35,047 nucleotides of DNA, from the IMG/VR virus record IMGVR_UViG_3300031933_000381, positions 1-35,047 of that record, one strand, 5' to 3'. The position numbers were made by a program, and so were the translations under genes. This DNA is from a virus. The notes beneath the pieces are model-generated. The model worked only from the letters and a program-made list of their open reading frames with translations, ran no database searches and was not told where the DNA came from. This document shows, in pieces, positions 1 through 9,563 of the stretch. Positions within the stretch are counted from its first letter, which is position 1; each line of letters begins with the position of its first letter.

Positions 1-3000
1 GTTAGTTCCTGGGATACCATCGGCACCGTCTCGACCGTCTTTACCATCTCGACCGTCTTTACCATCCTGCGCTTTAATATCCTCAACACTATTGACAGGA
101 TACCCATCACCTAACACCATGCGCCCTCTAAATGTATGAACTGGGTTCGCAGGGTCTGTGTTGTCAATGTATGACGTGGGCACAAACGTATTCCCCACCA
201 TAACACCATGACGTATTACATCGCCCACCAAGTCTAAGTTACCCACTTGGCCATCGTTGTACCCCACGACACCCACAGCGCGACCGTTGTTGTCTAACTG
301 CCAACCGCCACGGGCAACTAACTGGCCATCTACCGTTTTAAATACTTGGCGTAGTTGCTTAATGCTGGCGCTATTGGCACCGTCACTTATTTGCATGTTT
401 GCAATAAATTCAGCCAATGGCCCATTAACCCACGAACCACCATCAGCAACACATTGCACGGCATCGTTACTGCTTGTGATGTTGCCTTGGGCATCTAAAC
501 AGTAACCTACGGCAGTACGGGTGTACTCTTGCGCCGTGGCGATTGCCTGCGCTTTTGCATTAGCCGTATCAGTATCAATTTTTGAGGTTAGGTTTTGCTG
601 TAACGTTGTGTAGGCTTGATTTTGGCTTGCAAAGGTTTCGGCCACTTCGTCAAAGCTTGAAATGGTATCTGCTACAAACGAATCAAATTCTTGGTCGCGA
701 ATAGTGTTCGCTTGATCAATCGTAGCTATCGCTGTGGTTACGTCGTTAAACCTCACCGTTACACTTTCAAATTCAGCTTGGTATTGCTCGTCACGCGTAA
801 CACTGGCTTGTTGCTCTGAGGTAAACGCTGTATTTAAGCTTTGTAATTGGCTTTTGTTGTCATTCGTTGCGGTTTCTAACTGCAAAGAAAATAACGATAA
901 TGAGTCAATATCACTGGCATTAACTTGCAATGATTGCTCGGCTGCAGCAATGCGTTGCGCCTTAACCGTTAAATCATCTTGTATGCCGTTTATTTGCTCT
1001 AAGCTATTGGTTATTGAACCCTCAAGGGCATCGAGCTTACTTTCTACGCTAGTGAACTTCGCATTTACACCCCCCTCAGCGGCATTAAATGCGGTTATTT
1101 GGTTCTTAATATACGCCTGAGCGCCATCTATAAACTGCTGGGCGGCATTGGCTTTCTCAAGCGTTCCATTATCCGTAAACTGCTGTAATGTGGCGCTTAC
1201 TTTGTATGTGGTGTTAAACGTGTCGAGTATTTGATTAACGCTCGATTCGGTTTGGTAGCCAAGCTCGTTAACCCATATAGTTGTTGCATACTGGCCCATT
1301 ATCCCCTCAGCGGCGTTAATGTCGCTGATAAGCTCAGTGGTGCGGGTTTTTATATCTTTTAGCGCTAAATCATTGGCGCCACGTTTACCTATTTCAATGG
1401 CGTCAATGTCGCACTGGCCGAGGTCAAATTGCAAGCTGGTAATGTTACCGACGTAACCCGCTGTGCCCTCAGTATCTAGTTGAATGGTATGCCAATCTAA
1501 ACTTGCAGGCTCAGGTACCGTAATGGTTGTAGCCCCGCCATTAACACTTATTTGCCCACGCCAAAGGGTATCGGCATGTTTACGTACACGAATACGAAAC
1601 ATGGGGTTTTGCTGGGCGTTATAGCTTATTTCAGGGGTAGTAATAGGGCTAAGGGCAACAATAAAACCTAGCGCGTTATAACTTTCAACACCTGTAAAGC
1701 CCTCATCACCACTATTAAACTGCCAGCTATACGCAGGGCGTAGGGCAGCAATTGCACCAGCTATTTCGGTACGCATTTCTGTAAACGTGGCACGTTGGCT
1801 TATTTGCCCCGCTTGCACTTCAAGCTCAGACTCGGCTTGTGCTAAACGGGTATCACTTTGTGTAATGCGGTTAGCTTGCAATGCTATGCTTGCGTTTACG
1901 CCGTCAATTAATAAGTTAGCTTCGTTAAATGCTTCATCGGTGTATGAAAACGCACGGTTAACGATTAAACCGTTTTCAGGGTCAACGTATACCACGGCAT
2001 CAATTAAGCGCTCGTTACCTAATTGGCGGCGCTCGTATTCTTGTCGCCAATTGGTGTAATTTGCGGATAAATCGAGTACGCCTTTTTCAATATCTTGGCG
2101 GTGGCGCTTTTCAAGCTTTAAATCACTAACGGTTTGTTCAAGTACATCGGGCAGGTTGTTTTCAGTGCCAGGGCGTAAGCGATCAACTTGCTGATTCATA
2201 TCCTCAATTAAAGTTTGTGCATCTTCGCTTAGCTGGGTTAATTCAACATTATTAATGTACTTAGTTAAATCAACGGTGGTCGTAGTGGCTGTTACATTAA
2301 CCCAGTCACTTGCGCCCAGGTGATTAACGCTGCGCACTCTAAATTTATACTCTGTTTCACTTTTTAAACCAATACGGTTATAAATCTGTGCCAACACACG
2401 TTCGCCGCTTTGCGGCTGTGCTGCAGTGCCCAAAAACTCCCATTCAAACGCTGTACCAATGCCTGCTGCGGCAATATTAGCGGTTAATGTAATTTGGTTA
2501 TAATCAACAGTTACATACACAGTCGGCAAGGTAGGGGTCAGCACACTAAATTGCACAGCAACAAGGTGTGACCGCTGGCCAAATATGTTTTTAGCGCTAA
2601 TGCGCGCGGTGTATTCTCCCAGTTGCAAGTTAGGAATAGTTACTTGGGTGTATGTTACTGATGTTTTAAATACCTGCTCGTTACCGGCAGTATTAATAAA
2701 CTCAATATCATATTCATGCACAGCAAGCGGGGTAGGGTGATTCCACTTTATAATACCATTAGCATCGCCATCTAATGTTACCCGCACATCAAAAACAGGC
2801 TGAGGTTTACCCACTAAATAGTCACTGTTTGGGGTTAAATCCTGCGCACCAGGTATTATGTTATCAGCCCATAAATCGGGGCCGTCTTCAACACACATTA
2901 AGGTCACGCCACCATCTAATCTAAAGCGGCGCTCTGTTACACGGTAAACCTTATTATTTATCGATTCGCCAGGTAAGTTTAAGTACACAGTACGGCCAAC

Positions 3001-4185
3001 AGCTGCAGCTAAGCCTTTGTGTTTGAGGGGTAACTCTATTTCGCCTAAACGTGTTTGTTCTAAATGTATTGTCGCCAGGCGTTGCGCTGTAGTACTACTG
3101 CGCACAAAGGGGAGTGATATAGACTTTTCTAATATTTGATTATCAATAGCCTGATACCCAGCAGACACAACAGGCGGCGCGTCTGTACGGTCGTAGTTTT
3201 GTTCGGGGTCGGTAAACGTAGCACGCACAACATTAGCGCGCTCTCGTAAATCAGCATGCCATTTAATTTTAATATTACCGTGAACATCATCAGCATTAAT
3301 GGTGTAGGTCGGTTCGCCATACCAGGCACCAACACGTACATACCACTGGCCCATTTGTCTAAATATTTTGCCCGCAAAACACGCTTCAAGCTGGCCTAAC
3401 ACTTCAAGTGGCTTTGAGCTAAATGTAAAGCTACCATTGGTTGTGTAGCGCGGCTCGGTGGTAACAACGCCCTCAACGTCGGTAAATTCGGCATCTTCAT
3501 CACACACGTTAATGGCAGCAATCCACCACTGTAACGGTAAACGTTCAAAAGGAACCTCATGGGCTCCATAAAAACGCACATAGTGCAGGGCGCACAGTAC
3601 GGCGTTTTGACTCCAAAGCCAGGTACTTTCATCGTCAGGGTTTTGGGCTGTATCTCTTGGGTCCCATACACGGGCACCCCGTATTAAAAAGCCCATATCG
3701 TTTATGCCATCTTCAAACACTTCACGATTATTTTCCATTTCAATAAAAACATAGCTTTGGCCAAAGCCAACATGTTTACTCGTCCATCCCGCCATTTTAG
3801 CCACCGCTTTTGCGTTAGCTGTGGTTTGCCGGCCATCGCTTAAAGAGTAATCCCAACTTTCTCGTGGGTAATCAGTGAGTTTTTTATCAGCAATGTAAAT
3901 TTCTTCAAGGGCATCAATAGGGGCTCCATTAATCAATACAATTAACTGCATCCATTTTTTACCGCCTTTTTCAACTTCAGCTTGGTGGGCAATAACACCG
4001 CCAACGCGGTCACGACCAAATGTAATACGGCGGGGTTGGTCTATGCCTTTTTGTAAGCCTTGGCCAAGCGTGGCTAAATCTTTTTCAGGCACATCAGGCG
4101 ATAGTGAGTCCCAAAGCGCACCCAGCCCTGTTACTTCAAATATGCTGTCTACAACATTTACAACCGTATCAACTACCTTAGACAT
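1..4185 (-). CDS. J-like tail tip / host-specificity protein, 3' end cut by window edge
   Basis: The frame is open from an ATG at 4185 to position 1 without a stop, giving 1395 residues and continuing outside the window. It starts five bases after the DUF6950 gene. I read the N-terminal part (about 1-450) as the tail-tip core related to lambda J. Two fibronectin-III-like stretches follow (about 448-547 and 547-638), then long helical, Gln/Ala-rich coiled-coil segments. A beta-rich insert at about 817-933 could be a carbohydrate-binding jelly roll. The visible end is a run of G-X-Y triplets (residues 1375-1395, GKD, GRD, GAD, GIP). J proteins sit at the tail tip and bind the host receptor; that role comes from the family and from its place after tape measure and peptidase genes. 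Domain borders are by eye. Confidence 0.85.
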   Translation of the reverse strand, partial: MSKVVDTVVNVVDSIFEVTGLGALWDSLSPDVPEKDLATLGQGLQKGIDQPRRITFGRDRVGGVIAHQAEVEKGGKKWMQLIVLINGAPIDALEEIYIADKKLTDYPRESWDYSLSDGRQTTANAKAVAKMAGWTSKHVGFGQSYVFIEMENNREVFEDGINDMGFLIRGARVWDPRDTAQNPDDESTWLWSQNAVLCALHYVRFYGAHEVPFERLPLQWWIAAINVCDEDAEFTDVEGVVTTEPRYTTNGSFTFSSKPLEVLGQLEACFAGKIFRQMGQWYVRVGAWYGEPTYTINADDVHGNIKIKWHADLRERANVVRATFTDPEQNYDRTDAPPVVSAGYQAIDNQILEKSISLPFVRSSTTAQRLATIHLEQTRLGEIELPLKHKGLAAAVGRTVYLNLPGESINNKVYRVTERRFRLDGGVTLMCVEDGPDLWADNIIPGAQDLTPNSDYLVGKPQPVFDVRVTLDGDANGIIKWNHPTPLAVHEYDIEFINTAGNEQVFKTSVTYTQVTIPNLQLGEYTARISAKNIFGQRSHLVAVQFSVLTPTLPTVYVTVDYNQITLTANIAAAGIGTAFEWEFLGTAAQPQSGERVLAQIYNRIGLKSETEYKFRVRSVNHLGASDWVNVTATTTTVDLTKYINNVELTQLSEDAQTLIEDMNQQVDRLRPGTENNLPDVLEQTVSDLKLEKRHRQDIEKGVLDLSANYTNWRQEYERRQLGNERLIDAVVYVDPENGLIVNRAFSYTDEAFNEANLLIDGVNASIALQANRITQSDTRLAQAESELEVQAGQISQRATFTEMRTEIAGAIAALRPAYSWQFNSGDEGFTGVESYNALGFIVALSPITTPEISYNAQQNPMFRIRVRKHADTLWRGQISVNGGATTITVPEPASLDWHTIQLDTEGTAGYVGNITSLQFDLGQCDIDAIEIGKRGANDLALKDIKTRTTELISDINAAEGIMGQYATTIWVNELGYQTESSVNQILDTFNTTYKVSATLQQFTDNGTLEKANAAQQFIDGAQAYIKNQITAFNAAEGGVNAKFTSVESKLDALEGSITNSLEQINGIQDDLTVKAQRIAAAEQSLQVNASDIDSLSLFSLQLETATNDNKSQLQSLNTAFTSEQQASVTRDEQYQAEFESVTVRFNDVTTAIATIDQANTIRDQEFDSFVADTISSFDEVAETFASQNQAYTTLQQNLTSKIDTDTANAKAQAIATAQEYTRTAVGYCLDAQGNITSSNDAVQCVADGGSWVNGPLAEFIANMQISDGANSASIKQLRQVFKTVDGQLVARGGWQLDNNGRAVGVVGYNDGQVGNLDLVGDVIRHGVMVGNTFVPTSYIDNTDPANPVHTFRGRMVLGDGYPVNSVEDIKAQDGKDGRDGKDGRDGADGIPGTN

Positions 4186-4588
4186 TTCGCGGCTCCAATG
4201 GGTAAACCGCTTTTACTGTGTCCATTGGTAACGTCACTAAGCCATTTTCGCCAACACACACCACCGCGTTAACGGTTACAATGCCGCCTACAAATTCGCC
4301 TTTAAACTCAACTAAAGCCAAGTCACCACGTCGAGCATAGTTAATAGGTATAGCGGGGTTTAAACGGTCTTTAAACACGCTTTCAACATCGTTTAAACCA
4401 CGTTTAAATAGTTGTTTAAATGCGCCACTTTTAGTGCGGTATTTACCCCTAAAATCATCAGCCACATCGTTACCGGTTGCAAATAGCACCCAATCGGCTA
4501 CCAATAAGCAGCAATCGTTTTTACCCCATTTAAAGGGTTCACAGTTGCGGCGGTTTATAAAAGCAGCAAGTTTAGCGCTGGCGTTCAT
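4178..4588 (-). CDS. DUF6950 family tail peptidase-like protein
   Basis: This 136-residue protein has the N-terminal pattern FKWGKNDCCLLVADW (about 19-33), typical of the phage DUF6950 family related to NlpC/P60 tail peptidases. A later RRGDLALVEFKG segment (about 105-116) matches the family's second conserved block. Such proteins sit between the minor tail proteins and the J-like tip and are thought to open the cell wall locally or assist tip assembly. The start is set by a strong AGGAGG eight bases before the ATG. It overlaps the upstream gene by 17 bases and ends just before the J gene. An 11-bp-phased TTTAAA repeat array (4358-4421) lies inside the coding sequence. Catalysis is inferred, not shown. 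Confidence 0.8.
   Translation of the reverse strand: MNASAKLAAFINRRNCEPFKWGKNDCCLLVADWVLFATGNDVADDFRGKYRTKSGAFKQLFKRGLNDVESVFKDRLNPAIPINYARRGDLALVEFKGEFVGGIVTVNAVVCVGENGLVTLPMDTVKAVYPLEPRNV
4358..4421. repeat. Phased TTTAAA octamer array 1 (six units)
   Basis: Octamers start at 4358 (GTTTAAAC), 4369 (CTTTAAAC), 4380 (CTTTCAAC), 4391 (GTTTAAAC), 4402 (GTTTAAAT) and 4414 (GTTTAAAT), an 11-bp period with one 12-bp step. The array lies entirely within the DUF6950 gene and is one of five such arrays in the window. Confidence 0.75.
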
Positions 4589-5162
4589 AGCGGTTGCCTC
4601 CTATGTATTTACCAGGTTGTGTATCAGGAAGGTTTTGTTTGTTGGTCGTGGCTTGCTCACTAAAAAACACATCCCCCGGGTAAAGTGCTTTTTGGGTCGC
4701 ATCATTCCAACGTTGGTGTAGCCGTGCGTCTTTCCAGCGCTCACTTTCACCTGCAACACTAAGCTGCACTTGCGATACATCGCCGCGTTCTACATCACAT
4801 GCCACAATGTAGCCGCTTTCAAGTAACTGGCTTTGGCTAACACGGTAATGTTCATCAACAGTAACAAGGTAAATTTCGCAGGCCTGGCTTATCGGGTCGT
4901 TCTCGGCCACTTCGGCTAAAATTGCTTGGTCTTGAGTGTGTAGGGTTAAACGTATGCGGGCGCTGTCGTTATTATCATTAGCGGGTATTTCGCTAACAGT
5001 GCCAAGCATACCCACGCCGTGCCAAGTTAAATTAGCAAAGCGGCGCTCGCCTACACCTGTGTGCAGCAATACATCGCCACTTTTAAGCGCAAGTCGCACA
5101 AAAAAACGAGCACGGCCACTGGTGGCTAAATCCGCAAGTAAACCTGAGTTTAAGCTCTCCAT
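4572..5162 (-). CDS. Minor tail protein, DUF2163-like
   Basis: A 196-residue protein whose start overlaps the upstream stop as TAATG, which implies translational coupling. Sequence style and position (between the preceding minor tail protein and the DUF6950 peptidase) resemble the DUF2163/BR0599-type tail-tip proteins of transposable siphophages. Visible features are a beta-rich N-terminal half and a C-terminal tail rich in polar residues (KYIGGNRYERQR). These proteins form part of the distal tail hub between tape measure and J. The family assignment is from memory of gene order and general pattern, so treat DUF2163 as likely rather than certain. Confidence 0.7.
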   Translation of the reverse strand: MESLNSGLLADLATSGRARFFVRLALKSGDVLLHTGVGERRFANLTWHGVGMLGTVSEIPANDNNDSARIRLTLHTQDQAILAEVAENDPISQACEIYLVTVDEHYRVSQSQLLESGYIVACDVERGDVSQVQLSVAGESERWKDARLHQRWNDATQKALYPGDVFFSEQATTNKQNLPDTQPGKYIGGNRYERQR

Positions 5163-5767
5163 TAAAACGCCTCACGCCCTTTAATTTTCCAGCTGGTAAC
5201 TATGCCGTTTTTATACTGCGCACTAGCAAGCCCTTGCTTATTATCAGCAAGTCGAAACAACCCAGCTGGTTGCTTAAATGTAATAAGGGTATTTTCTTCA
5301 GGTATTTTTCGTACAGGAGACTCAAAAATAGCCGTCGCTTGGCCAACTGAGTCACTTACCAAGTCAGCCGTTAATATTTTAAGTTCAGTGTTTTGGCCAA
5401 CGCCCACTTGCATACGTTCGCCGGCAACCAGTAAGGTTTGGTTAGCGGGTAGCGCATATAAATTTAAAATATTACCGTCTTGGTTTGCACCGCGCACATA
5501 GCCCGTAAAGTCTTTATCTAGCTGCTCACGGCGGTAATCAATTAAGGTAAACGTGCCCACTTGCCCGCGTAGGCTGGCAATAAAGCCATCAAGGGCTAAT
5601 GCATCACGCTCAGGCACATTGGCAAGTTCAATTTCAAATTCCCAGTAAGCACCTTCAAGGTCATAAACCTCAGTGGCGTTATTGGCTTTGTTTAAATGAG
5701 TTTGGCTATTGGGCACTAACGTAAAGTTAGAAATCTTAGGCCGTTTGGGTAAGGGGAGTGGTTGCAT
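5162..5767 (-). CDS. Minor tail protein (distal tail / hub component)
   Basis: About 201 residues from the ATG at 5767; an upstream in-frame TTG at 5776 is possible but less likely. The N-terminal half has the pattern YWEFEIELANVPERDALALDGFIASLRGQ, followed by FTLIDYR, seen in hub and distal-tail proteins of siphophages. It is first in the leftward operon that runs through the DUF2163-like, DUF6950 and J genes, and it is separated from the tape measure gene by a 145-base non-coding gap that carries a predicted activated promoter (-10 at 5802-5807). The exact family is uncertain. Confidence 0.7.
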   Translation of the reverse strand: MQPLPLPKRPKISNFTLVPNSQTHLNKANNATEVYDLEGAYWEFEIELANVPERDALALDGFIASLRGQVGTFTLIDYRREQLDKDFTGYVRGANQDGNILNLYALPANQTLLVAGERMQVGVGQNTELKILTADLVSDSVGQATAIFESPVRKIPEENTLITFKQPAGLFRLADNKQGLASAQYKNGIVTSWKIKGREAF

Positions 5768-5801
5768 CGTTACCAAGTTTCATAATAAAACACTGGTAAC
5801 G

Positions 5802-5847
5802 AGTATAAAATTTAAGGGGTAAGCTTTCGGCTGGAAACCGCTTTACA
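5802..5847 (-). promoter_or_regulatory. Predicted activator-dependent promoter of the distal tail operon
   Basis: Motif copy GCTGGAAACCGCTTTACA at 5830-5847 (reads TGTAAAG-N3-TTTCCAGC leftward) stands exactly 22 bp before TATACT (plus-strand 5802-5807). No -35 hexamer is present at the usual place. The layout matches that at 14834-14879. Confidence 0.65.
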
Positions 5848-5872
5848 TACAGCGTTTATATAGTGTAAAGCG
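5839..5872. repeat. Inverted repeat CGCTTTACA / TGTAAAGCG
   Basis: Perfect 9-bp arms (5839-5847 and 5864-5872) separated by 16 bp. The left arm overlaps the activator motif, so the gap may carry a second half-site or a second protein contact. Confidence 0.6.
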
Positions 5873-5912
5873 CATTTATCATAGCTAACTGGTTATAAAA
5901 CACAACAAAAAG

Positions 5913-8900
5913 TTAAGCAGCGCCCCGAACCGCACGAATAATTGCGCCATTACTTTGTATATTAGCCACAACAACACCCACTACTTGGCGTGCTATGTCT
6001 TGGCCAACTGCTTGCGAGTTTTGCTCATTAGTTGAGCCTTGCACCGTAATTTGGTTGGTAATACTAATACTAACCCCGCCAGAACCAGCATCATTAGCAG
6101 CGCCGCCTGCATTGTAACGCCGCGCCATTTGGCTAATTTCTGTATTTTGTTTCGGGCTTAATACACGCTCACCGCGTTGTAATACATAGGTAGATTCATT
6201 CGGCACATAATCTAAACCACCGTGCGCAATACCAGCCGGTTGCTGAGCTTTTATTTGGCGAACTTGTTGTAAGCCCGTTAATACAGCAGCTGCAGCTGCA
6301 ACACCACCAAGTACAGGGCCAACAATAGGAATAGGAGCCAGCGATGTAAACGCCGCTGTTGCGCCTTGGTAGGTATTAATAACCGCTTGCGCAATAGCAA
6401 ACGCCTTGTAGGCTTTAAACGCTGTTTTGCTTTGGCCAGCCATAGTTTTAAACGTGGCTGCACCAATACCTACAACTGTTTTAGCTTTCTCAGCATTTGT
6501 TTGTGCTTCAAAGCTAGCTAATGCTACAAGCTGACTTTTCATTGCAGGTGCATATTGATCTGCAAATGCACCCATTAAACGCTGTAAATGTGCGGTATCC
6601 TCTTGCTCTGCTAAGCTATTAAAACCCTGTATTTGCGCTATGTTCTCATCAGCCCACTCACGCTTATTGCGCAATTGTATTTCTCTTAACCTTTCTTGGT
6701 GGGCTTCCTCGTCTGCTTCTTTTTGAGTTTGAAAACCTCTCGCTGCTAGTAATTCTTTTTCACGTTCTAACTGTAAAATTTGATTGTTAGCATTATAAAC
6801 AAGCTCTTCTTTTTCATCTTTGACACCAATAGAGCTTCGTCGCTTAGCATCAACCCGCGCCTGTTGGCGTGCTTGCTCTACACTCAGTTCATTGTTGTAA
6901 GCGGCCAGTGCCTCACGCCCAGCAAAACCCTTTACAGTAGCAATACGGTTTTCTAAGTCGCGCTGTAAATCGTTTTTACGTTTTTCTTCAGCTTGGTTTT
7001 GTATACGTGTTTTTTCGGTTTCACGTTTTTGTGCAATGGTTTTTAGGTCTTCACCGTATTTAACATCAAGCTGCTTTAAAATGGCGTCATATTTAACTTT
7101 GTTAGCAGCATCGTTTTCACGGGCAACGATCACCATTTGCTTGCGTTTTTCGTAACTGTCTTTTAAGCGGGCCTCTTCGCCCATTAAGCTTACTTCTAAA
7201 CGCTTAATGTTGTCGGGCAGGGCGCTTGAGCTAACAGGGGCAGGCTTAGGCTTTTCAGTTTCTTTAATTGCGAGTACTTGTTGCAGTGCCACAATTTCAT
7301 TTTTAAGGTCGGTAACGCGTTTTTCAGCCGCCTCTACGTCAGAAAACCTACCTTTTAAGAATGGGTTGTTAAAACGATCCCGTGCTTCATCTGCAAGTTG
7401 AATCGCGTTTTTAATACGCCCTTGAGCCATTAGCAGTAAGCCTTGCGCTTGGCTACCGGTTAAATTGGCATACGGGTTTAGGTCTTTACTGGCTTCTTTA
7501 AGTTTATTAACGGAATCGGTAGCGTCATCGCCCTGGCTTGCAAAGTAAGCAAGGCCAAGCCCTGCGGTAACAAGTAAACCTACAGGGCCACCTAATAACC
7601 CCATTACGGTACTAAGGCCACGCGCTGCTAGGGTCGCTCGCCCAGCGGCAGCAGTATAAATATTGGTTGCGGTAGTTGCGGCAGCTTGTGTTGCTGTATA
7701 GCGGGTATTAGCAGCGGCTAAACGGGCAACAGCAGCAGTACGTAAATTAGTAGTGTTAGCCACAGCAAGCGTATGTTGTGCATATGCTTTCATTTGTGCG
7801 GCGCGCTGTAGCTCTAATACCGCATTAGCTTGGTTTTGTTTTGCAAGGGCTGCATCCGCAATTAACGCGCGGTTCTTAGCGGCCACATTAGCAACATAAC
7901 CCGCAGCACTGGCGCTTAAACCCGCTACTAAATGGCCTGTTAATACCGTAGCCAATGCACCGGTAGCAAATACCAAATTATCAACAGCGTCTTCATTTTG
8001 GCGTAAATACGCCATGGTATCGGTAATTGAGTCAACCACGCTAGTTACAGCAAAATTTACTGGCTCTTCGTATTTACGTATTAAGCGCTGGTACTCGTTA
8101 CCCATTTCCGCAAAGCTGGTGTTTATTTTACCCTCAGTGGCCTCGGCCGCACCGGCATAATCATTTAATGCCTTAATGAGGTAATTTTTAAACATTTGGC
8201 TGGTTACTTGACCATCGTTCACCATTTGCCTAAAACCGCCGGCGGCTTTGCCTGCTGCTTTATCAAGTTTTTGTAAAAGCCCCGGCATGGGTTCTGTTAC
8301 TTGGTTTAACTCTTCCGCGCGTAAAACGCCGGCAGTCATGCCCTGAGTCATACCAAATAAGCTTTGTCCAAGCTGCACATTGCTCGCACCTGTTTTAGCG
8401 GCGGCGTTAGCCATGCCTTCTAAAATGGCTTTACCTTGAGTTTGGGTAACAACGCCTACTTCTTGCAGGGTTAAAATTTTACTATAAGAGTCTGCAAGGG
8501 TGGTGTAACCGGTGTTTAATCGGTCAGAGGTGGCAAATAAATACTCTTGTACTTTGGCATAGTTTTCAGCTGAGCCCGTCAACCCTTTTAAGCGGGTATC
8601 AAGCAACTGGGCTGCGCCCGTATCGCGCACAAACATGGTTGCCGTGCCAATGCCCACTAATGTCGTGAGCGTTGCACCTATTTGCCCATAGGCTGTATTC
8701 ATTAACCCCAACTGGCGGGTCATTGCGCCTTGCTGTTGCATAATACGGGCTTGGCTGGCACCTAATTGCTGATTTGCGGCAACTTGGCGTTGTACCGCTT
8801 GGGGAATGCGGTTTAGTTCGTTTACGTTTTGGCGCGCACCGGTGGTAACTGCTTTACCGTCATAACTTAAGCGTAACGCCAAATTCAAGTTGTTGCTCAT
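5913..8900 (-). CDS. Tail tape measure protein
   Basis: At 995 residues this is the longest complete protein, as expected for the ruler of a flexible tail. The N-terminal region (about 90-280) has the conserved tape-measure domain pattern (GLTGSAENYAKVQEYL, then MTAGVLRAEELNQVTEPMPG). Three hydrophobic segments follow: about 305-335 (FATGALATVLTGHLVAGL), about 430-455 (GLLGGPVGLLVTAGLGLAYF) and near the C-terminus (PIPIVGPVLGGVAAAAAVLTGL). A charged coiled-coil stretch lies between them. The protein sets tail length and is ejected into the envelope at infection. The ATG at 8900 has AAGG nine bases upstream and lies 41 bases inside the chaperone extension gene, as is common for chaperone-tape measure pairs. 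Confidence 0.92.
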   Translation of the reverse strand: MSNNLNLALRLSYDGKAVTTGARQNVNELNRIPQAVQRQVAANQQLGASQARIMQQQGAMTRQLGLMNTAYGQIGATLTTLVGIGTATMFVRDTGAAQLLDTRLKGLTGSAENYAKVQEYLFATSDRLNTGYTTLADSYSKILTLQEVGVVTQTQGKAILEGMANAAAKTGASNVQLGQSLFGMTQGMTAGVLRAEELNQVTEPMPGLLQKLDKAAGKAAGGFRQMVNDGQVTSQMFKNYLIKALNDYAGAAEATEGKINTSFAEMGNEYQRLIRKYEEPVNFAVTSVVDSITDTMAYLRQNEDAVDNLVFATGALATVLTGHLVAGLSASAAGYVANVAAKNRALIADAALAKQNQANAVLELQRAAQMKAYAQHTLAVANTTNLRTAAVARLAAANTRYTATQAAATTATNIYTAAAGRATLAARGLSTVMGLLGGPVGLLVTAGLGLAYFASQGDDATDSVNKLKEASKDLNPYANLTGSQAQGLLLMAQGRIKNAIQLADEARDRFNNPFLKGRFSDVEAAEKRVTDLKNEIVALQQVLAIKETEKPKPAPVSSSALPDNIKRLEVSLMGEEARLKDSYEKRKQMVIVARENDAANKVKYDAILKQLDVKYGEDLKTIAQKRETEKTRIQNQAEEKRKNDLQRDLENRIATVKGFAGREALAAYNNELSVEQARQQARVDAKRRSSIGVKDEKEELVYNANNQILQLEREKELLAARGFQTQKEADEEAHQERLREIQLRNKREWADENIAQIQGFNSLAEQEDTAHLQRLMGAFADQYAPAMKSQLVALASFEAQTNAEKAKTVVGIGAATFKTMAGQSKTAFKAYKAFAIAQAVINTYQGATAAFTSLAPIPIVGPVLGGVAAAAAVLTGLQQVRQIKAQQPAGIAHGGLDYVPNESTYVLQRGERVLSPKQNTEISQMARRYNAGGAANDAGSGGVSISITNQITVQGSTNEQNSQAVGQDIARQVVGVVVANIQSNGAIIRAVRGAA

Positions 8901-9563
8901 CGGGTCGCCTTATTAGTCCAATTATGGTGCGCTCTAGGGTTTGCAGTTTTGCAAAATCATCGGGATTAAGGGTTATATTTGCATAACGCCAGGCTATATC
9001 AGCCCTGGCATAATCAAGGGCAATTTCTACCCCTTGGTTATCCCGTTGCCATTGGCTGCTAGCGGTAGTTAATGCCAATACCGCTGTGTGGTTTTGGGGC
9101 AATACAAACAATGTTTCCTCATCGTGTGGCACAATATTTTTAGGTGCGCCAAAATGGGCTTCGTCGTCATCAAGGGTTTTACTGTCTGCTGCTAGGTCGC
9201 CCAAAAACCACCTAGCAACATCGGCTAGTTTTTTTCAGTGATACGGTACTGGGCGTTAATGCACTCAACGCTTAAGCGGGCAGTGATGCCGCTGTACACT
9301 AGCAGCTCTTCAAGGGTGCTTTTATCAAAGGGCACCTCTTTACCGTCATCAATAAAGTCACCCCAACTTACTAACAGCTCACGTACAATCTCGCCATCAC
9401 TAGCGCCTTGTTTTTCTGTAAGTTCTTTAAGCTCACTTTCAGGAACCAGTCTAATGTATGCCGTAAATTTAAAAACCACACCACCAAACTCAAAATTGAG
9501 TGGAGCTTTTATAGCTGCTTTATTTAACTCGTGTAATAATTTTAATTTCATTTTAAAGTTCAC
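8860..9563 (-). CDS. Tail assembly chaperone, -1 frameshift fusion (GT-like)
   Basis: Slippage at 9228-9234 joins the upstream chaperone to a downstream frame that is open from the slip site to the stop at 8860. The frame offset is exactly -1. The join reads LADVARWFLGDLAAD, with no stop between slip site and body. The predicted fusion is about 234 residues (112 plus 122). The downstream part has no convincing start of its own: the first candidate is a TTG at 9204 without a clear ribosome binding site. In lambda the G-T fusion bridges tape measure and tube subunits. The 3' end overlaps the tape measure start by 41 bases. Confidence 0.8.
9225..9563 (-). CDS. Tail assembly chaperone, short (zero-frame) product
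   Basis: A 112-residue protein directly upstream of the tape measure gene, in the position of lambda G. It starts at a GTG whose last two bases overlap the upstream TGA; an ATG at 9551 is an alternative. The coding sequence ends GAA AAA AAC TAG, so a canonical A AAA AAC slippery heptamer abuts the stop. Most ribosomes would end here; the rest would slip by -1 and make the extended product. In long-tailed phages these two proteins coat the tape measure during tube polymerisation. Identification rests on position, size and the slippery site rather than on a recognised sequence domain. Confidence 0.8.
   Translation of the reverse strand: MNFKMKLKLLHELNKAAIKAPLNFEFGGVVFKFTAYIRLVPESELKELTEKQGASDGEIVRELLVSWGDFIDDGKEVPFDKSTLEELLVYSGITARLSVECINAQYRITEKN
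9228..9234 (-). promoter_or_regulatory. Programmed -1 frameshift slippery site A AAA AAC
   Basis: On the coding (minus) strand, G followed by seven A, C and TAG gives codons GAA AAA AAC TAG. After a -1 slip the tRNAs re-pair on AAA AAA and reading continues at CTA. Confidence 0.85.

Noticed and set aside
257-3677. Several short open frames on both strands across the J-like gene
   Set aside because: The long leftward frame is open throughout and encodes recognisable tip protein features; the others are shadows.
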